Shown piece by piece: positions 1-6,695 of a DNA stretch of 10,025 nucleotides (position 1 is its first letter; each line of letters starts with the position of its first letter). A program made the translations under genes and the position numbers. The notes below the pieces were generated by a model. That model was not told the DNA's origin and made no database searches. It worked only from the letters and a program-made list of their open reading frames with translations. Source of the stretch: CAYYWV01 sp964475385 (GTDB lineage Bacteria > Pseudomonadota > Alphaproteobacteria > JAAXGF01); contig CAYYWV010000091.1 of NCBI GenBank assembly GCA_964475385.1, positions 1-10,025 of the forward strand, in the 5' to 3' direction.

Positions 1-606
1 CGACTGGGCGCCGATGATGCTGCGCGTCCGCCCGGCGCAGTTGACGACCACGGTGGTCGCCGGATCGGGCGCGATGTCGTGGACGCGATAGACGAGCTCG
101 GCCCCGGGCACGCAGACGCCGCCCGGGATGTTCATGCGCGCGTACTCGTCCATGGGCCGGCTGTCGAGGATCACGATGTCTTCGCCGGCGTCGAGCCTGC
201 GGGCCAGCGCGGCGGGCGCGATATGCGGCGTGCCGTAATGCTTTTCGACGAACTCGCCGAACGCCTTGCTGGGGACGTTGACGCCGGCGAACAGGGCGTA
301 GCCCGCGGCCTTCCAGCCTGTGGTCCCGCCTTCGAGCACGGCGACATTGTCGTAGCCGAGCGTCGCGAGCCGCCGGGCGGCGCGCGGCGCCAGCTCGTCG
401 TCGCCGCCGTCGCACAGAACGATGCGGCAGCGCCTTCGCGGCACCAGGGCGGCGATCCCGAGCTCGAGCCGGCTCAGGGGCAGGGAGACGGCGCGCAGGA
501 TATGGGCGCGGCAAAACGCCCCTTCCTCGCGCACGTCGAGAAGCGCGATCTCGTCGCCGTCGGTCAGCATGGCGTGCAGGCGGGCGGGGGATACGCTGTG
601 CGGCAT
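1..606 (-). CDS. Tandem-domain rhodanese-like sulfurtransferase (partial, runs off left edge)
   Basis: Reading leftward from an ATG at 606-604 gives 202 codons with no stop before base 1, so the C-terminus lies outside the window. Two rhodanese domains are visible. The first covers about residues 1-104 and has the active-site cysteine C65 in a loop CDGGDDE. The second starts near residue 118 and reaches the loop NCAGRTRS with C190 near the edge. Rhodanese domains move sulfane sulfur through a cysteine persulfide to acceptors such as cyanide or thiols. The second loop is canonical. The first is acidic and lacks the usual basic residue, so its activity is less certain. Proteins beginning this way are often long, with several rhodanese repeats (family knowledge, from memory). 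It diverges from the PLP-dependent C-S lyase gene metC, consistent with a role in sulfur handling. The exact acceptor cannot be deduced. Confidence 0.88.
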   Translation of the reverse strand, partial: MPHSVSPARLHAMLTDGDEIALLDVREEGAFCRAHILRAVSLPLSRLELGIAALVPRRRCRIVLCDGGDDELAPRAARRLATLGYDNVAVLEGGTTGWKAAGYALFAGVNVPSKAFGEFVEKHYGTPHIAPAALARRLDAGEDIVILDSRPMDEYARMNIPGGVCVPGAELVYRVHDIAPDPATTVVVNCAGRTRSIIGAQS

Positions 607-640
607 AGCGGCGGCGCGGCGCTGTGGCGGACGCTGGGCA

Positions 641-668
641 GTCTAAAACAAAACTTTCAAGAATAAAC
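641..668. promoter_or_regulatory. AT-rich patch in the divergent rhodanese/metC intergenic region
   Basis: The 204-base gap between the divergent starts at 606 and 811 is GC-rich except for this short AT-rich patch. On the minus strand it reads TTGAAA (660-655), followed by a T-rich stretch and TAGACT (645-640). The two hexamers are only 9 bases apart, so they are not a normal sigma-70 pair, although TAGACT alone is a fair -10. On the plus strand TATGCT (706-711) is a possible -10 for metC, but no well-spaced -35 goes with it. The patch is the likeliest place for promoter or regulator binding. No specific site can be assigned. Confidence 0.3.
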
Positions 669-810
669 CGCGCGCGTTGCGTCCCTTGGCGGGCCGGGGG
701 GCGGATATGCTCTAATGCGAAGTCGGATCGGCCGTTGGGCCGGCGTCCGGCTGTCCGCGGGACGGGGCAAGGAAAAAGATCATGCGAGGGGGTCGCAGGG
801 GAGAGAAGAG

Positions 811-2028
811 ATGTCCGAGACCACGAACGACAAGAGCAGAAACGATACCCGGCCCATGGCCGACGAGACCCGGATCGTCACCGCCGGCCGCAAGCAGGCC
901 AAGGCGCTTGGGCTGGTCAACCCGCCGGTCTATCACTGCTCGACCGTATTGCGGCCGAGCCTCGCCGCCCAGCGCGAAGCGGTCGCGGCGCGCAAGCGCG
1001 GCGAGCGTATTTTCTATTACGGCCGCGAGGGTTCGCCGACCGCGCGCGCGCTCGAGGACGCGATGGCGGCGCTCGAAGGCGCGCATGATTGCCTCGCCTT
1101 CTCGTCGGGGCTTGGGGCGATCTCGACCGCGCTTCTCGCCTGCGTTTCCGCCGGCGACCATATTCTGGTGACCGACGGGGTCTATAACCCGGTCCGTGTT
1201 TTCTGCGATTCCATGCTCGCGCGTCTCGGCGTCGAGACCACCTATTACCCGCCCCGGATCGGCGCTGGCGTCGCCGAGCTGATCCGTCCCAACACCCGCG
1301 TGGTCTACGTCGAATCGCCGTCGTCCCAGACCTTCGAGATGCAGGATTTGCCGGCGATCGCCGCGGCCGCCCACGAGCGCGGCGCGCTCGTTCTGGTCGA
1401 CAACACCTGGGCGACGCCGTATTTCCACAAGCCGCTCGCGCTCGGCGCCGACCTGTCGATCCAGGCGGCGACCAAGTATATCGTCGGCCACTCGGACGCC
1501 ATGCTGGGCACGGTCGCCGCCACCGAGGCGGCCTGGCCGCTCTTGCGGGACGCGACCCGGGCGCTCGGCCAGTGCGCCGGCCCCGACGATCTCTACCTCG
1601 GGCAGCGGGGGCTGAGGACCATGGCGGTCCGGCTCCGCCATCAGGGGGCGGCGGGGATCGCCTTGGCCCAGTGGCTCAAGGAACGGCCCGAGGTCGCCCG
1701 GGTGCTCCATCCGGCGTTGGCGGACGATCCCGGCCACGCCATCTGGAAGCGCGACTTCACGGGCGCCTCGGGGCTGTTCTCGGTGGTGCTCAAGCCCTGC
1801 TCCGACGAGGCGCTCGCCGCCATGGTCGACGGCCTCGCCTACTTCGGGATCGGCGCTTCCTGGGGCGGTTACGAAAGCCTGGTTCTGCCCGTGCGGCCGG
1901 TGCGCACGGCGACGCGCTGGACGTCCGAAGGACCGGTGCTCAGGCTCCACGTCGGGCTCGAGGCGCTCGACGATCTCAAGGCCGATCTCGACGCGGGCTT
2001 CGCGCGCTTGGCCAAGGCGTCTATATAG
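811..2028 (+). CDS. metC: Cystathionine beta-lyase (MetC), PLP-dependent
   Basis: This 405-residue protein of the Cys/Met-metabolism PLP family cleaves cystathionine to homocysteine, pyruvate and ammonia in methionine synthesis. Enzymes of this type can also release H2S from cysteine. Visible marks are Y70-G-R72 (cofactor phosphate contacts from the neighbouring subunit), ESPSSQTFE in the large domain, LVDNTW with D197 (pyridine nitrogen), and the Schiff-base lysine K222 in QAATKYIVGHSDAMLG. That last motif and the 25-residue D-to-K spacing match E. coli MetC closely, which favours MetC over cystathionine gamma-synthase or gamma-lyase. I chose ATG 811 because GGGGAG (798-803) sits 7 bases upstream. 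The frame stays open to 715 but has no comparable ribosome site, and ATG 856 is a possible shorter start. It diverges from a rhodanese gene and ends 5 bases before uvrB. Confidence 0.93.
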   Translation: MSETTNDKSRNDTRPMADETRIVTAGRKQAKALGLVNPPVYHCSTVLRPSLAAQREAVAARKRGERIFYYGREGSPTARALEDAMAALEGAHDCLAFSSGLGAISTALLACVSAGDHILVTDGVYNPVRVFCDSMLARLGVETTYYPPRIGAGVAELIRPNTRVVYVESPSSQTFEMQDLPAIAAAAHERGALVLVDNTWATPYFHKPLALGADLSIQAATKYIVGHSDAMLGTVAATEAAWPLLRDATRALGQCAGPDDLYLGQRGLRTMAVRLRHQGAAGIALAQWLKERPEVARVLHPALADDPGHAIWKRDFTGASGLFSVVLKPCSDEALAAMVDGLAYFGIGASWGGYESLVLPVRPVRTATRWTSEGPVLRLHVGLEALDDLKADLDAGFARLAKASI

Positions 2029-2033
2029 AAGGC

Positions 2034-4214
2034 ATGGGAGCAACCACGGCGAACCAGCAACGGACGGCGGCGCGTTCGCCGGGCGCGCCGATGGCGCTTC
2101 AGCCCGCGCGGGCGCGGGCGCGGTTCCGCCTGGTCTCGGACTACCGGCCGGCGGGCGACCAGCCCGAGGCCATCGAGGCGCTGGTCAAGGGCGTCGAGGC
2201 CGGCGAGCGCGACCAGGTGCTGCTCGGCGTCACCGGCTCGGGCAAGACTTTCACCATGGCCAAGGTGATCGAGCGCCTCGGCCGGCCGACGCTGATTCTC
2301 GCCCCCAACAAGACGCTCGCGGCCCAGCTCTATGGCGAGATGAAGGGGTTCTTCCCCGACAACGCGGTCGAGTACTTCGTCTCCTATTACGACTACTACC
2401 AGCCCGAGGCCTATGTCCCGCGCACCGACACCTATATCGAGAAGGACGCCTCGATCAACGAGCAGATCGACCGCATGCGCCACTCGGCGACCCGCGCGTT
2501 GCTCGAGCGCGACGACGTGGTGATCGTGGCCTCGGTCTCGTGCATCTACGGCATCGGCTCGGTCGAGACGTATTCGGAGATGACGATCGCGCTCGAAGTC
2601 GGGCAGAGCGTGGACCGGGCCGCGCTTTTGCGCCGCTTCGTCGAGCTTCAGTACCGGCGCAACGACGCCGCCTTCGGACGCGGGTGCTTTCGGGTGCGCG
2701 GCGATTCGATCGAGATCTTTCCCGCCCACTACGAGGACCGGGCCTGGCGGTTGAGCCTGTTCGGCGACGAGATCGAGGAGATCGTCGAGTTCGACCCGCT
2801 GACCGGCGAGCGCACCGCGCGGCTCGATGCGATCAAGGTCTACGCCAACAGCCACTACGTGACCCCGCGGCCGACGCTGCGCCAGGCGATCGTCGGCATC
2901 CGCGCCGAGCTCGCCGAGAGGCTCGCCTGGCTGCGCGAGCGCGGCAAGCTGCTCGAGGCCGAACGGCTCGAGCAGCGCACGACCTTCGACCTCGAGATGC
3001 TGGAGACCACCGGCCACTGCGCCGGGATCGAGAACTACTCGCGCTATCTCACCGGGCGCGCCCCGGGCGAGCCGCCGCCGACGCTGTTCGAGTACCTGCC
3101 CGAGAACGCGCTCGTCTTCGTCGACGAGAGCCACGTCGCCGTGCCCCAGCTGGGCGGCATGTTCCGGGGCGACTTCAACCGCAAGTCCACGCTCGCCGAG
3201 TACGGCTTCCGGCTGCCGTCCTGCGTGGACAACCGGCCGCTCAAGTTCGAGGAGTGGGACGCCATGCGGCCCCAGACCATCTTCGTCTCGGCGACGCCGG
3301 GGCCGTTCGAGCTCGGGCGCACGGGCGGGGTCTTCGTCGAGCAGGTGATCCGCCCGACCGGGCTGATCGACCCGGTCTGCATCGTGCGTCCGGTCGAGAA
3401 CCAGGTCGACGACCTGCTCGCCGAGTGCCGGGCCGCGGCCGCGAAAGGACAGCGCGTGCTGGTGACCACGCTCACCAAACGCATGGCCGAGGATCTCACC
3501 GAGTACATGCACGAGGCGGGAATTCGGGTGCGCTACCTGCACTCGGACATCGACACCCTCGAGCGGATCGAGATCATCCGCGACCTGCGCCTCGGCGCCT
3601 TCGACGTGCTCGTCGGCATCAACCTTCTGCGCGAGGGGCTCGATATCCCCGAATGCGCGTTGGTCGCGATTCTGGACGCCGACAAGGAGGGGTTCCTGCG
3701 CTCGCGCACCTCGCTGATCCAGACCATCGGCCGGGCCGCGCGCAACGTGGACGGCCGGGTGATCCTTTACGCCGACGTCATGACCGACAGCCTCAAGGCG
3801 GCGATCGAGGAGACCAACCGCCGCCGCGCCAAGCAGGAGGCCTACAACCGCGCCCACGGGATCACGCCCGAAAGCGTGCGCAAGCAGGTCGCCGACATTC
3901 TCGATTCGGTGTTCGAAAGCGACTACGTCACCGTGGACGCCGGCGACGAGGCGACGCGCCATCTCGTCGGCCACAACCTCAAGGCCCATATCGCCGATCT
4001 GGAGAAGCGGATGCGGGCGGCGGCCGCGGATCTCGAGTTCGAGGAGGCGGCGCGACTGCGCGACGAGATCCGCCGCCTCGAAAGCGTCGAGCTCGGGGTG
4101 CCCGCGCGCCCGCGCGCGCGCAAAGGGTTCGGTCGGCCGGGCCAAGCCTACAGCCGCGAGCGCGGCGGCGCGGCGCGGGGCAAGCGCGCCAAGAAACGCC
4201 GCCGCGGACCGTGA
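2034..4214 (+). CDS. uvrB: Excinuclease ABC subunit UvrB
   Basis: UvrB is the damage-verification helicase-like subunit of nucleotide excision repair. It is loaded by UvrA and recruits UvrC for incision. The 726 residues (from ATG 2034) contain Walker A GVTGSGKT with K71, the beta-hairpin start YYDYYQPEAYVPR (from Y118), the DESH box at 364-367, motif VI QTIGRAARN (563-571), and the C-terminal UVR motif (about 654-683) that contacts UvrC. An unusual strongly basic tail of roughly 37 residues follows and ends KRAKKRRRGP; E. coli UvrB (673 residues) stops soon after its UVR motif. The start is uncertain. ATG 2034 has AGAAGG only one base upstream, while ATG 2091 (707 residues) has no Shine-Dalgarno; conserved sequence begins near residue 31. 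Five bases separate it from metC, suggesting cotranscription. I found no GTTC-N7-GTTC LexA box upstream of metC or uvrB. Confidence 0.97.
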   Translation: MGATTANQQRTAARSPGAPMALQPARARARFRLVSDYRPAGDQPEAIEALVKGVEAGERDQVLLGVTGSGKTFTMAKVIERLGRPTLILAPNKTLAAQLYGEMKGFFPDNAVEYFVSYYDYYQPEAYVPRTDTYIEKDASINEQIDRMRHSATRALLERDDVVIVASVSCIYGIGSVETYSEMTIALEVGQSVDRAALLRRFVELQYRRNDAAFGRGCFRVRGDSIEIFPAHYEDRAWRLSLFGDEIEEIVEFDPLTGERTARLDAIKVYANSHYVTPRPTLRQAIVGIRAELAERLAWLRERGKLLEAERLEQRTTFDLEMLETTGHCAGIENYSRYLTGRAPGEPPPTLFEYLPENALVFVDESHVAVPQLGGMFRGDFNRKSTLAEYGFRLPSCVDNRPLKFEEWDAMRPQTIFVSATPGPFELGRTGGVFVEQVIRPTGLIDPVCIVRPVENQVDDLLAECRAAAAKGQRVLVTTLTKRMAEDLTEYMHEAGIRVRYLHSDIDTLERIEIIRDLRLGAFDVLVGINLLREGLDIPECALVAILDADKEGFLRSRTSLIQTIGRAARNVDGRVILYADVMTDSLKAAIEETNRRRAKQEAYNRAHGITPESVRKQVADILDSVFESDYVTVDAGDEATRHLVGHNLKAHIADLEKRMRAAAADLEFEEAARLRDEIRRLESVELGVPARPRARKGFGRPGQAYSRERGGAARGKRAKKRRRGP

Positions 4215-4241
4215 GCGCTCAGGCGCGGGGCGATTCGTCGA

Positions 4242-4270
4242 TTGTCGAAGACGCCCGGTCCGGCTATATC
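4242..4270 (+). promoter_or_regulatory. Candidate sigma-70 promoter for the DUF1538/P-II/CBS operon
   Basis: TTGTCG (4242-4247) and TATATC (4265-4270) are separated by 17 bases. Each matches 4 of 6 consensus positions. They lie in the 85-base gap after uvrB, with the first gene of the operon starting 29 bases past the -10. The position and spacing are right, but the match is modest and read by eye. Confidence 0.42.
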
Positions 4271-4299
4271 CCGAGCGATCGCACCCACGCAGCAGGGCC

Positions 4300-5034
4300 A
4301 TGATCGCGCCGTTTCTCTCCTTTGCTCGTTTGGTCCTGGGAGCGGTCCGAGACCTGGCGCCGATCATTCTGGTCATCGCCTTTTTCCAGATCATCGTTCT
4401 CAAAGAGCCGCTTCCCGATCTCGATCGTCTGGCGGCGGGGCTCGCGCTGGTGACGTTTGGGCTCGCGCTGTTCGTCCAGGGGCTCGAGATGGGGCTGTTC
4501 CCGATCGGCGAGGCGATGGCCGACGCGTTCGCGCGCAAGGGAAGCCTCGCCTGGCTGATGGCCTTCGCCTTCGCGCTCGGCTTCGGCACCACGATCGCCG
4601 AGCCGGCGTTGATCGCGGTCGCGGGCGAGGCTGCGCAAGCGGCGGGCGAGGGAGGCGTGATCGCCGATACCGCCCCGGCGCGCGAGGCTTACGCCGAGGG
4701 GCTCCGCTACACGGTTGCGGTTTCTGTGGGGGTTGCGCTGATGCTGGGCGTGGTGCGCATCCTCAAGGGCTGGCCGATCCAGTACTTCATAATCGCCGGC
4801 TATGCGCTGGTGGTGATCCTGACCGTCTTCGCGCCGGCCGAGATCGTGGGCATCGCCTATGATTCGGGCGGCGTGACGACCTCGACCGTCACGGTGCCGT
4901 TGGTCGCGGCGCTCGGCGTCGGGCTCGCGCGCGTGATCCGCGGCCGCAACCCGATGATCGACGGTTTCGGGCTGGTTGCGCTTGCGAGCCTGACGCCCAT
5001 CGTCTTCGTGCTCGTCTACGGCATGGCGGTGTAA
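4300..5034 (+). CDS. DUF1538 membrane protein, UmpA/UmpB-type antiporter subunit (first of pair)
   Basis: This 244-residue polytopic inner-membrane protein has about six or seven hydrophobic segments (near 18-35, 44-63, 83-108, 136-154, 161-180, 198-212 and 222-243). DUF1538 hallmarks are GFGTTIAEPALIAVA (94-108), with buried E101, and AYDSGGVTTSTVTVP (186-200), with D188. A late membrane segment also carries D221 in IDGFGL. Acidic residues inside membrane helices fit cation or proton transport. A DUF1538 pair, UmpAB of Halomonas zhaodongensis, is reported as a two-component Na+(Li+,K+)/H+ antiporter (recalled from the literature). The paralogue that follows begins 7 bases after this stop, so a heteromeric complex is likely. 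I assign no gene symbol because which subunit is A or B cannot be settled here. Start ATG 4300 has only a weak AGGG upstream. Ion specificity is unknown. Confidence 0.85.
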   Translation: MIAPFLSFARLVLGAVRDLAPIILVIAFFQIIVLKEPLPDLDRLAAGLALVTFGLALFVQGLEMGLFPIGEAMADAFARKGSLAWLMAFAFALGFGTTIAEPALIAVAGEAAQAAGEGGVIADTAPAREAYAEGLRYTVAVSVGVALMLGVVRILKGWPIQYFIIAGYALVVILTVFAPAEIVGIAYDSGGVTTSTVTVPLVAALGVGLARVIRGRNPMIDGFGLVALASLTPIVFVLVYGMAV

Positions 5035-5041
5035 GAGCGCG

Positions 5042-5821
5042 ATGGAGGGGGTTTCGACGATCGGCGCGACGCTTCTCGACACTGCGCTCGATGTCTTGCC
5101 GATCGTTGTCATTCTCCTCTTTTTCCAGCTTGCTGTCTTACGCCGCCCGCCCGCCAATCCGAGGCGGATCGTCATTGGCTTCGTCTATGTAGTGATCGGG
5201 TTGGCGCTGTTTCTGGTCGGGCTCGAACAGGCGCTGTTTCCGCTCGGCGAGATCATGGCCAAGCAGCTCACCGCGCGCGTCTTTTCGACAGCGGCGGGGC
5301 CGGCGCCGGGTTGGGGCGATTACTTTTGGGTCTACGCCTTCGCCTTCGCGATCGGCTTTTCGACCACGGTGGCCGAACCGGCGCTGATCGCGGTCGCGAT
5401 CAAGGCGCGCGAGGTCTCGGGCGGAACGCTGAACGCTTGGGGGCTGCGGCTGGCGGTCGCGACCGGCGTGGCGGCGGGGGTCGCGCTCGGCAGCTTCCGG
5501 ATCGTCACCGGCGCGGCCCTTCCTTGGTATATCATCGCGGGCTATGTGGTGGTGATCGTCCAGACCCTGTTCGCGCCCCGCGCGATCGTGCCGCTGGCCT
5601 ATGATTCGGGAGGCGTGACGACCTCGACCGTGACGGTGCCGCTGGTCGCCGCGCTCGGGCTCGGGCTGGCGAATGCGATTCCCGGCCGCAACGCTCTGAT
5701 CGACGGCTTCGGGCTGATCGCGTTCGCGAGCCTGTTTCCCATCATGACGGTCATGGGCTATGCCCAGATCGTCGCCTGGCGCGAAGAACGCGCCGCCCGT
5801 CGACGGCCGAAGGAGGAATAG
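5042..5821 (+). CDS. DUF1538 membrane protein, UmpA/UmpB-type antiporter subunit (second of pair)
   Basis: This 259-residue paralogue of the preceding gene has the same order of membrane segments. It repeats both signatures: GFSTTVAEPALIAVA (105-119, E112) and AYDSGGVTTSTVTVP (186-200, D188). From Y187 to G206 the two proteins are identical, and both end with an IDGFGL segment. It differs in a longer polar loop near 78-93 and a basic, charged cytoplasmic-looking tail (246-259, REERAARRRPKEE), which could be a docking site for the soluble partners encoded next. By analogy with UmpAB it would form the second half of a cation/proton antiporter. It starts 7 bases after the first subunit, and the P-II-like gene follows 20 bases after its stop. 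The start ATG 5042 has only a weak AGAG upstream, compatible with translational coupling. Confidence 0.85.
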   Translation: MEGVSTIGATLLDTALDVLPIVVILLFFQLAVLRRPPANPRRIVIGFVYVVIGLALFLVGLEQALFPLGEIMAKQLTARVFSTAAGPAPGWGDYFWVYAFAFAIGFSTTVAEPALIAVAIKAREVSGGTLNAWGLRLAVATGVAAGVALGSFRIVTGAALPWYIIAGYVVVIVQTLFAPRAIVPLAYDSGGVTTSTVTVPLVAALGLGLANAIPGRNALIDGFGLIAFASLFPIMTVMGYAQIVAWREERAARRRPKEE

Positions 5822-5841
5822 ACGCTCCTCAGGAGGTGCAG

Positions 5842-6192
5842 ATGAAGTTCAAGCTGATCATGGCCATGGTGGACAATCACCAGACCGAGACCGTGCTCGC
5901 CACCGCGCGCGCCGAGGGCGCGACCGGCGCGACGGTCATCACCTGCGCGCGCGGCGAGGGGCTGAAGCCGGCCAAGACCTTCCTCGGCCTCGAGCTCACC
6001 GGGCAGCGCGACGTGGTGCTGCTCTTGGTCGAGGAGCATCTCGGCCGCGCGATCCTTGAGCGCATCGCCGAGGTTTGCGAGTTCGACGAGACGCCGGGGA
6101 CCGGAATCGCTCTTCAAATCGATATCGAGGACGCCGTGGGGCTCGCTTCTCAAATCGAGACGATCTGCTGCGAGATCGAGGATCAGCTATGA
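5842..6192 (+). CDS. Divergent P-II-like signalling protein
   Basis: The 116-residue soluble protein has the size and alternating beta-alpha-beta pattern of P-II (GlnB/GlnK) trimers. It has an N-terminal strand KFKLIMAMV, a GATGATVITC turn, and a second half with RDVVLLLVEE followed by a helix and TPGTGIALQIDI. P-II proteins bind ATP/ADP and 2-oxoglutarate and often block membrane transporters with the T-loop. Here the T-loop region (about residues 36-55) is some seven residues shorter than in GlnB and has no tyrosine, so GlnD-type uridylylation is ruled out. By hand alignment the C-loop lysine of GDGK is I89, and the two late arginines are missing. The C-terminus carries a C109-C110 pair. 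AGGAGG (5831-5836) sits 5 bases before ATG 5842, which decides the start against in-frame GTG 5836. Its context suggests it regulates the DUF1538 transporter; its ligand is unknown. Confidence 0.8.
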   Translation: MKFKLIMAMVDNHQTETVLATARAEGATGATVITCARGEGLKPAKTFLGLELTGQRDVVLLLVEEHLGRAILERIAEVCEFDETPGTGIALQIDIEDAVGLASQIETICCEIEDQL

Positions 6193-6608
6193 CCGGAAAC
6201 GAACAAGACTACGTGCGGGTGCGCACGGTGATGACGCCGTCGCCGCGTCGGATCGACGGGCTCGCGACGGTCGCCGAGGCCGTCGCGCTGATGAGGCGCG
6301 AGGGCATCTCCTCGTTGGTCATCGACCGCCGCCACGAAGGGGACGAGTTCGGGCTCGTCACCGTCACCGATATCGCCGCCAAGGTGGTCGCCAGCAACCG
6401 TTCGCCGGCGCGCACCAACGTCTACGAGATCATGTCGAAGCCCGTGCTGACGGTGGATGCGAACATGGACATCAAATACGCGACCCGCTTTCTGTCGCGC
6501 TTCCGCGTCTCGCGCGCCCTGGTGACCGAAGGCGGCGAGCTGGTCGGCATTGTGACCACGCGCGATATGGTGCTGCGCTGCCTTTGCGATCCGCCGTCCA
6601 AGGACTGA
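6189..6608 (+). CDS. Two-CBS-domain (Bateman module) regulatory protein
   Basis: The 139-residue protein consists almost entirely of two CBS domains, about residues 10-68 and 78-133. Each begins with a VMTPSP- or IMSKPV-like strand and ends with GLVTVTDI (55-62) or GIVTTRDM (120-127). The G-x-V-[ST]-x-x-D pattern contacts ribose and phosphate in adenosyl-ligand-binding CBS modules. No catalytic domain is attached, so it should act as a sensor or regulatory subunit. Its ATG overlaps the stop of the P-II-like gene (ATGA at 6189-6192), and GAGGA about 6 bases upstream can serve as ribosome site, so the two are probably translationally coupled and made in similar amounts. CBS domains commonly gate ion channels and transporters, which fits a role with the upstream DUF1538 pair. 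A general CBS protein unrelated to transport remains possible. Confidence 0.9.
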   Translation: MTGNEQDYVRVRTVMTPSPRRIDGLATVAEAVALMRREGISSLVIDRRHEGDEFGLVTVTDIAAKVVASNRSPARTNVYEIMSKPVLTVDANMDIKYATRFLSRFRVSRALVTEGGELVGIVTTRDMVLRCLCDPPSKD

Positions 6609-6615
6609 TCGAGAC

Positions 6616-6641
6616 GCGGGCGGCTTGACGGTCCCGCCCGC
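6616..6641 (+). terminator. Hairpin after the DUF1538/P-II/CBS operon, no U-tract
   Basis: GCGGGCGG (6616-6623) pairs perfectly with CCGCCCGC (6634-6641) around a 10-base loop, beginning 7 bases after the CBS gene's stop. No run of T follows, so it is at best a weak or factor-assisted terminator, or an RNA-stabilising 3' end. Confidence 0.4.
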
Positions 6642-6652
6642 CGCCTTATCTC
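6625..6652 (+). promoter_or_regulatory. Possible promoter for the DUF6494 gene
   Basis: TTGACG (6625-6630) matches 5 of 6 positions of the -35 consensus. TATCTC (6647-6652), 16 bases on, is a weak -10. The pair lies in the 87-base gap before the gene at 6696 and overlaps the hairpin at 6616-6641. The -35 is good and the -10 poor. Confidence 0.3.
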
Positions 6653-6695
6653 GCCGTCAGGGCTGCGACGCTAAGACACTCTATGGGAGGACGGA

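Noticed and set aside
712..2043. Long minus-strand open frame opposite metC
   Set aside because: It mirrors metC, has no recognisable domain or ribosome site, and is low-complexity Arg/Gly/Ala-rich, as expected for the antisense of GC-rich coding DNA.
4104..4122. CG-dinucleotide-rich run inside uvrB
   Set aside because: It encodes the Pro/Arg/Ala linker before the basic tail; no sign of a functional repeat or Z-DNA element beyond composition.
4212..4221. TGAGCGCTCA palindrome at the uvrB stop
   Set aside because: Perfect 10-base palindrome, but no loop and not repeated nearby; probably chance in GC-rich sequence.
1869..4592. 907-codon minus-strand open frame opposite uvrB
   Set aside because: It spans the antisense of uvrB, whose protein is unmistakable. 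The predicted product is Arg/Asp/Ala/Leu-rich without family features.
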